Positions 59,441 through 64,000 of a stretch of 64,000 bases of DNA are shown here, in pieces (the stretch's first letter is position 1; each line of letters opens with the position of its first letter). The stretch covers positions 1 to 64,000 of the IMG/VR virus record IMGVR_UViG_3300022746_000020; one strand, given 5' to 3'. The translations under genes and the position numbers were made by a program. Source of the stretch: a virus. The notes beneath the pieces are model-generated. The model searched no databases. It was not told the DNA's origin and saw nothing but the letters and a program-made list of their open reading frames with translations.

Positions 59441-60733
59441 ATGAGCTACTCAGGCGTACAACCAACATTCGGGACGTTCCCAAGCGATCTATTCACAGGT
59501 AATGGATCGAATACTGTTTTCACATTGTCGTCCGTTCCAGGAAATAAAGCAGCGTTGCTTATTTCGATCGATGGTGTTCGTCAGCACACCGACACATATT
59601 CGTATTCTGCTAACACACTATCATTCAGTGAAGCTCCTCCTAGCGGAGCTATCATCGAAGCGATCAATATGGGCTCTCGTGCCGATGTTGTCGTTACTGA
59701 TGGCGTATATCGCAAGTCTCAATTTACAGCAACGGCCGCTCAAACAAACTTCAACATTGCTACTGGATATACAATCGGCTTTGTTGATGTATATTTGAAC
59801 GGTATTCGTTTAGTTGTTGGCGATGACTATACAGCAAATGATGGTTCGACAATCATTCTAGCAGTTGCTGCAGCTGCAGGTGATGCCGTCGAAGTTGTTG
59901 CATATGGTACGTTCAATGTTGCTAATGCATTGCTAAAGTCTGGCGATACGATGTCAGGCAACCTAGTTGTTTCTGGCACATCGATTATGGCGACGCCGCA
60001 CGCGATTGCCAATACAACAGGCAACACTGTAGTTTTTGCCAACACTGGTGTAGTCACATTCAATGCAAACACCATACACGTTGGTGCTGCTACATTTAGT
60101 AATGCCGTATCGATAACAAGCACTATTACTGAAACTGTAAGTCCGCAGACTGCAATTGAAACGACGGTTCTTCAGATGACCGATAGTAGTGCTATCAATT
60201 ACTTGGGTAGTATACGCACATATAATAACGGCGGATACAATCAGTCGCTTCGTATATACACGACAAACTTGGGTGGAGCAAAATCAAACGAAATCAAGGC
60301 CATGGAACTAAACGGCAATGGTTACGTCACTATGCCATACCAACCAGCATTCAGTGCTGTAAAAACAGCAAACGTTGTCAATGGAACTGGCACATACACA
60401 AGCTGGCCAACTGTGCATGTTAATGTAGGAAACAGCTTCAATGCCACTACTGGTGTGTTTACAGCTCCTATTGCAGGCGTATATCAATTTACCGTGTCTG
60501 CTATGGCTAGCGGCACTGGTTATATTAACGTATTCATTTATAAAAATGGCACGAGTGTAGTGGGCGGAGGGGCACGTCCAGCCAACTCCACATACGATCA
60601 GGCAGAACGTACTATAATGCTATCGCTAGCTGTCGGAGATACGGTATATGTATCAGATGGGGTCGGCGGCAACCAGGCTGTATTCAGCGATAGTAATGGT
60701 TGGTTGTCGTTCCTTGGAAGGCTTGTAGGATAA
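59441..60733 (+). CDS. Tail fibre with two N-terminal beta modules and C1q-like tip
   Basis: 430 residues. Module 1 FTGNGSNTVFTLSSVPGNKA (about 19-85) is of the 45143 type; module 2 FTATAAQTNFNIATGYTIGFVDVYLNGIRL (about 92-150) is of the 51598 type; then SGDTMSGNLVVSGTSI, a short shaft, and a C1q-like tip from about 300 (YQPAFSAVKTANVVNG, FTAPIAGVYQFTVSAMA) ending FLGRLVG. It shows both N-terminal module types in series. Confidence 0.78.
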   Translation: MSYSGVQPTFGTFPSDLFTGNGSNTVFTLSSVPGNKAALLISIDGVRQHTDTYSYSANTLSFSEAPPSGAIIEAINMGSRADVVVTDGVYRKSQFTATAAQTNFNIATGYTIGFVDVYLNGIRLVVGDDYTANDGSTIILAVAAAAGDAVEVVAYGTFNVANALLKSGDTMSGNLVVSGTSIMATPHAIANTTGNTVVFANTGVVTFNANTIHVGAATFSNAVSITSTITETVSPQTAIETTVLQMTDSSAINYLGSIRTYNNGGYNQSLRIYTTNLGGAKSNEIKAMELNGNGYVTMPYQPAFSAVKTANVVNGTGTYTSWPTVHVNVGNSFNATTGVFTAPIAGVYQFTVSAMASGTGYINVFIYKNGTSVVGGGARPANSTYDQAERTIMLSLAVGDTVYVSDGVGGNQAVFSDSNGWLSFLGRLVG

Positions 60734-60736
60734 TAT

Positions 60737-61948
60737 ATGGCACTAACAAAAGTAACATCTAACGTATTAGGCAATAGCGCAGTCACGTCTGCGAAGATCG
60801 CTCTATCAAATACTGGGTTGACGTTCAACGATGGCAGCAACCAAATGACTGCTGCATCCGGATTCGGTTTCAAGAACCGCATCATTAATGGTGCGATGAT
60901 GATCAATCAGCGAGGTGTGACTACATTGACTGTTAACAACGGCAATTCTTCGACTGTTGGTGGCACATACTTTCAGGACCGGTTCATACTACCTAGCGCC
61001 ACCGCAGTGTCGCAATATTCAACCACACCCTCAGCATTTACTTGTGCTGTAACAAACAACGCTGCGTCGATCGGATATCCGTTCTGTTTTTCGATTACAG
61101 TCAATACGGCAGGTGTGGGCGGAACGAACCGAGACATTTCGTTTATATCTCATAAAGTGGAGGTCGGAAACCTCAGCGATCTTGCGTACGGAACATCCAA
61201 TGCGCAACCAGCTACACTTTCGTTTTGGATTCGCTCGAGTCTCATCGGCCAGAGATCCCTATTCATATACAGTCCCATTACAAATCGATATATTCAGCCG
61301 TCGTTTACGATAAACGCTGCGAATACTTGGGAATATAAGACGATTACGATTCCAGGGGACACGACGGCATCATTTGGCACAACGATGAACGCTGAGGCCA
61401 TTCGGATTGAATTCCGCACATCCTGTTCCGGAACGACTCTGGCAGCAGCAACCAACACATGGGCAACGCTAAGCAGTCAACGTGCTGTAACTGGGGATGT
61501 TGATTTCTTCGGTACAGTCGGAGCAACACTAGATATTACAGGCATTCAATTTGAAAAAGGCCCATCAGCAACATCGTTCGATCATCGCCCATATGGATTA
61601 GAATTGTCCTTGTGTCAAAGATACTATGCTACCATCAATAACCCAGGAAACGTTTCCTATGCTAGATATTCATTAGGACTATGCCGCTCGACTGGAACGT
61701 CGTCGATGGACCTATACGTACATCTGCCAGTTCCAATGAGAACGACGCCAGTATTCAGTACGACAGGCAGCTTCGTTATGGATCCAGGAGCAATCGCTGT
61801 AAGTAGTATCAGTCTATATTCCGCTATTGCAGGATACCAGTACATAGCATTGGCGCCAGTGACTGCATCAAGCATGTCTGTTGGCCCAATATCACTTGTT
61901 CAGAATGCAACTACACAATCATCGTTGAACTTCTCAGCGGAACTATAA
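60737..61948 (+). CDS. Tail fibre tip, KNRIINGAM type
   Basis: 403 residues. Head MALTKVTSNVLGNSAVTSAK, FNDGSNQMTAASGFGFKNRIINGAMMINQRG (about 32-60), then the beta domain with LSDLAYGTSNAQPATLSFWI, INAANTWEYKTITIPGDT, ITGIQFEKGPSATSFDHRPY, LSLCQRYY, ending FSAEL. Paralogous to 50279 and 61952, with a different C-terminal 120 residues, as expected if the tip end is under diversifying selection. Confidence 0.78.
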   Translation: MALTKVTSNVLGNSAVTSAKIALSNTGLTFNDGSNQMTAASGFGFKNRIINGAMMINQRGVTTLTVNNGNSSTVGGTYFQDRFILPSATAVSQYSTTPSAFTCAVTNNAASIGYPFCFSITVNTAGVGGTNRDISFISHKVEVGNLSDLAYGTSNAQPATLSFWIRSSLIGQRSLFIYSPITNRYIQPSFTINAANTWEYKTITIPGDTTASFGTTMNAEAIRIEFRTSCSGTTLAAATNTWATLSSQRAVTGDVDFFGTVGATLDITGIQFEKGPSATSFDHRPYGLELSLCQRYYATINNPGNVSYARYSLGLCRSTGTSSMDLYVHLPVPMRTTPVFSTTGSFVMDPGAIAVSSISLYSAIAGYQYIALAPVTASSMSVGPISLVQNATTQSSLNFSAEL

Positions 61949-61951
61949 AAT

Positions 61952-63067
61952 ATGTCAAGAGCAAGACAAGTATCACAATTAATTGGTGCATCTAATACTC
62001 ATGTAGTAACAACGCCAGCAACGTTTAGCAATACAGTCACTGTTGCTAACTCAGGCATTACGTTCGGCGATGCTACAGTTCAGAACACAGCTGCTAGTGG
62101 ATTTGGCTTTAAGAACCGCATCATCAATGGTGCGATGGTGATCGACCAGAGGAATGGTGGGGCCAGTGTTGCATATGGATCCACTACCACTGCTGGTAAC
62201 TATTATGGTTATAACGTCGACCGTTGGTGGGCACAAAGCTACTCTACAACCGCAGGTAACGGAGCAGCCTTTACGGTACAACAGTCAAGCGTAGCGCCGA
62301 CTGGAATTCCTAGTTCCATCGTTGCTACCGTCACCAGCTCGCAGACAACGCTTCAGAGCGACAGTTTATACCGCATACAACAAGTTATAGAAGGGTATAA
62401 TGTCGCTGATATTGGATTTGGATCTGCTACTGCATCAGCCGTTACCCTATCGTTCTGGGTCAGATCCAATCTTACAGGCACATTCACTGGCGTATTAGGC
62501 AACGACGTTGACTACGCCTACCCATTTACATACACAATCAATGCCGCAAATGTGTGGCAGCAGATCGTGATTACTATTCCAGGAGCGACAGCTGGTACGT
62601 GGCTAAAGAACAACGGCAAGGGAATACTGATTGCGTGGTGTCTTGGTGCACATACATCGCGCCTTGGTACTGCTGGTGCGTGGGTCGCTAGTGCAAACTA
62701 CCAAGGGGCTTCTGGTCAAACGAACTTCATGGCGACAGTTGGTAATACGTTCTACATCACAGGCGTTCAACTAGAAAAAGGCTCAACAGCGACATCATTT
62801 GACTACCGTCCATATACCACTGAACTCCAGCTGTGTCAGCGTTATTACGAAGTTGGTGACAACCAACTATACCTTCCAGTAGTCGCTGGCAACGCTGTTG
62901 CAGCTATAAATTTCAAGGTTACGAAACGAGCATCGGCATCCATTACTACTGTATATGGTAATGGTTCAGCATCGAATGTGGCTGGCTCTACCAACGGAAT
63001 AACTTGGGTTTACTATGGTACATCCCTAGTCCAGGTTAACTCTTGGACCGCTTCGGCTGAACTATAA
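61952..63067 (+). CDS. Tail fibre tip, KNRIINGAM type
   Basis: 371 residues. Head ARQVSQLIGASNTHVVTTPA and a brief shaft, then FGFKNRIINGAMVIDQRNGG near 50, VADIGFGSATASAVTLSFWV, YTINAANVWQQIVITIPGAT, ITGVQLEKGSTATSFDYRPY, LQLCQRYY, ending WTASAEL. It is the last fibre gene of the array. Confidence 0.78.
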   Translation: MSRARQVSQLIGASNTHVVTTPATFSNTVTVANSGITFGDATVQNTAASGFGFKNRIINGAMVIDQRNGGASVAYGSTTTAGNYYGYNVDRWWAQSYSTTAGNGAAFTVQQSSVAPTGIPSSIVATVTSSQTTLQSDSLYRIQQVIEGYNVADIGFGSATASAVTLSFWVRSNLTGTFTGVLGNDVDYAYPFTYTINAANVWQQIVITIPGATAGTWLKNNGKGILIAWCLGAHTSRLGTAGAWVASANYQGASGQTNFMATVGNTFYITGVQLEKGSTATSFDYRPYTTELQLCQRYYEVGDNQLYLPVVAGNAVAAINFKVTKRASASITTVYGNGSASNVAGSTNGITWVYYGTSLVQVNSWTASAEL

Positions 63068-63084
63068 TCCACAATTCCAGCGAG

Positions 63085-63092
63085 CATAAATA
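63085..63092 (+). promoter_or_regulatory. Late promoter motif CATAAATA
   Basis: In the 46-base gap after the fibre array, 21 bases before the ATG at 63114, followed by CAGGAGATATT. The CATAAATACCT core equals that at 46615. It probably served the neck gene before the homing endonuclease inserted. Confidence 0.6.
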
Positions 63093-63113
63093 CCTCCATC
63101 CTCAGGAGATATT

Positions 63114-63137
63114 ATGGCCGTCCCTAATTCTAGACAA
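63114..63137 (+). repeat. 24-base repeat shared with the start of the neck gene (copy 1)
   Basis: Bases 63114-63137 and 63670-63693 match at 22 of 24 positions; both differences are synonymous third-position changes, so both encode MAVPNSRQ. The sequences diverge completely after the Gln codon. Confidence 0.9.
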
Positions 63138-63683
63138 CAAGAAGCATTCGTATATCGGTGGACCGACAGTCTAACCGGTATGCTGTATCTTGGCGTCCAT
63201 AAAGGTACAGTGGACGATGGTTATATCTGCTCTAGTAAGTACATGCTGAAAGAGTATAAGAAGCGCCCCACCGACTTTACGCGCGAGATCGTTTCGCAAG
63301 GCCTTACAGAAGACATGCATGCGCTTGAAGTTCAGATGCTCGTAGAAGTCGACGCCGCACGCAATCCAAAATACTACAACAAGCATAATGGTGGTAACAA
63401 CTTTCTATGTTTAGGCCACACAGAGGACACTCGTCGCAAGATGAGTGAAACGTGGAAATCTCGCACTGAATTTAATTGTAATAATGTTAAGGCGATTGCT
63501 AACTGGCGCGGCAAGCATCACTCCGAAGATGCTAAGAACAAAATGAAAGAAGCTGCTAAGAACCACACAGCTAAGCGCTCGGCCGCAATGACCACGAACA
63601 ACCCAATGAAAGATCCAGCAGCCATTCAGAGAATGTTGGAAACTAGAAGAATAAACAAGGAGCTCCGCAATGGCCGTGCCTAA
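63114..63683 (+). CDS. Homing endonuclease, GIY-YIG-like with NUMOD3 motifs
   Basis: 189 residues. After MAVPNSRQ, residues 12-60 (FVYRWTDSLTGMLYLGVHKG, DDGYICSSK) follow the GIY-YIG layout with both aromatic-hydrophobic strands degenerate (F-V-Y, Y-L-G), a downstream Glu in MHALEVQML (about E77) as metal ligand, and YYNKHNGGNN. NUMOD3-like DNA-binding motifs follow: GHTEDTRRKMSETWKSR (about 102-118) and GKHHSEDAKNKMKEA (about 133-147), then NNPMKDPAAIQRM. The layout is that of Seg-type phage endonucleases. Its SD (GGAGAT) is strong. The first eight codons duplicate those of the next gene, and the two genes overlap by 14 bases. Confidence 0.78.
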   Translation: MAVPNSRQQEAFVYRWTDSLTGMLYLGVHKGTVDDGYICSSKYMLKEYKKRPTDFTREIVSQGLTEDMHALEVQMLVEVDAARNPKYYNKHNGGNNFLCLGHTEDTRRKMSETWKSRTEFNCNNVKAIANWRGKHHSEDAKNKMKEAAKNHTAKRSAAMTTNNPMKDPAAIQRMLETRRINKELRNGRA

Positions 63684-63693
63684 TTCAAGACAA
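63670..63693 (+). repeat. 24-base repeat shared with the homing endonuclease start (copy 2)
   Basis: Second copy of the MAVPNSRQ-encoding repeat, at the start of the neck gene; see the first copy at 63114. Confidence 0.9.
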
Positions 63694-64000
63694 TCCTTTA
63701 AAGATTACTGCCTTCGTAAACTAGGCTTCCCAGTAATTGAAATCAACGTAGATGACGATCAAGTTGAAGATCGTATCGATGAAGCGTTGAGCTATTTCTG
63801 GGATTACCATTTTGATGGTAATGAAAAGATTTACTACAAACACCAAGTAACTGCTCAAGATAGAGCAAACAAATACATTATATTGCCCGACAACATCATC
63901 GGCGCAGTAAGTATCTTTTCGATTGGCGATCCTGCCGTTCGTGCAGACGATCTCTTCAACATTCGCTATCAGATTGCTTTGAACGATCTGTATACATTGA
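63670..64000 (+). CDS. gp13: Neck protein, gp13-like (3' end outside window)
   Basis: The first 110 residues are visible. FKDYCLRKLGFPVIEINVDDDQVEDRIDEALSYFWDYHFDG is the conserved N-terminus of gp13-type neck proteins of marine T4-like phages, followed by YYKHQVTAQDRANKYIILPDNIIGAVSIF. In T4, gp13 and gp14 form the neck joining head and tail. The ATG is preceded by AAGGAG about 8 bases upstream, inside the endonuclease gene's last codons, so translation probably depends on passage through that gene. The gene runs off the window. Confidence 0.78.
   Translation, partial: MAVPNSRQSFKDYCLRKLGFPVIEINVDDDQVEDRIDEALSYFWDYHFDGNEKIYYKHQVTAQDRANKYIILPDNIIGAVSIFSIGDPAVRADDLFNIRYQIALNDLYTL

Noticed and set aside
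40286-63067. Diversity-generating retroelement acting on the tips
   Set aside because: No reverse transcriptase, no template repeat and no pair of near-identical segments differing only at adenines was seen in the window.
1-64000. tRNA or other structured RNA genes
   Set aside because: All gaps are under about 90 bases and none contains a cloverleaf-like sequence or a T-loop consensus.

Overview
The window is part of the late (structural) region of a large contractile-tailed phage of the T4-like myovirus supergroup. The case rests on a run of recognisable T4 baseplate homologues in T4-like order (gp53, gp27-like hub, gp5, PAAR tip gp5.4, gp25, gp6, gp7, gp8), ATAAATA-type late promoter motifs, and the start of a gp13-like neck gene at the right edge. 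The arrangement and the DUF4815-type giant protein resemble marine T4-like phages. Nothing here (no psbA, no tRNA, no integrase) fixes the host. Coding density is very high: no gap between genes exceeds about 90 bases, and most neighbours overlap by 1-17 bases.

Layout. (1) 1-19.2 kb, plus strand: baseplate wedge, hub and tip, then a 2184-residue DUF4815-type structural protein and four small structural or unknown genes. Several wedge proteins (gp53, gp7, gp8) carry extra copies of a beta-rich module absent from the T4 proteins. (2) 19.1-27.9 kb: an island of metabolic and modification enzymes inside the tail region, on both strands. It holds a glycosyltransferase, a possible 2OG oxygenase and a QueC-like PP-loop protein (+); a four-gene minus-strand operon of glycosyltransferase, APS kinase, sulfotransferase and glycosyltransferase; a radical SAM protein coupled to an unknown gene (+); and a four-gene minus-strand operon of beta-ketoacyl-ACP synthase, small unknown, Asp/Asn-hydroxylase-like oxygenase and fatty-acid desaturase. 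(3) 28.0-40.3 kb, plus strand: giant fibre-shaft proteins with beta repeats, a 15-residue alanine-rich coiled-coil repeat and a seven-repeat FG-GAP-like domain, followed by a tail-fibre assembly chaperone. (4) 40.3-63.1 kb, plus strand: an array of about twenty fibre and receptor-tip genes plus about ten small genes (54-114 aa) of likely chaperone or accessory type. A three-gene fibre cassette occurs three times; tips are C1q-like, glycine-rich, fibrinogen-like, or of two other recurring phage tip types. (5) 63.1-64 kb: a GIY-YIG/NUMOD3 homing endonuclease whose first eight codons duplicate those of the adjacent gp13-like gene.

How the parts may work together. The baseplate genes build the tail tip, and the fibre array supplies an unusually large set of receptor-binding proteins. 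The first minus-strand operon contains both the PAPS-making enzyme and a PAPS-using sulfotransferase between two glycosyltransferases, so a phage-directed sulfated glycan is the simplest reading. The second pairs a fatty-acid condensing enzyme with a desaturase, suggesting remodelling of acyl chains. Whether the targets are host envelope, lipids or the phage's own fibres cannot be told from sequence alone.
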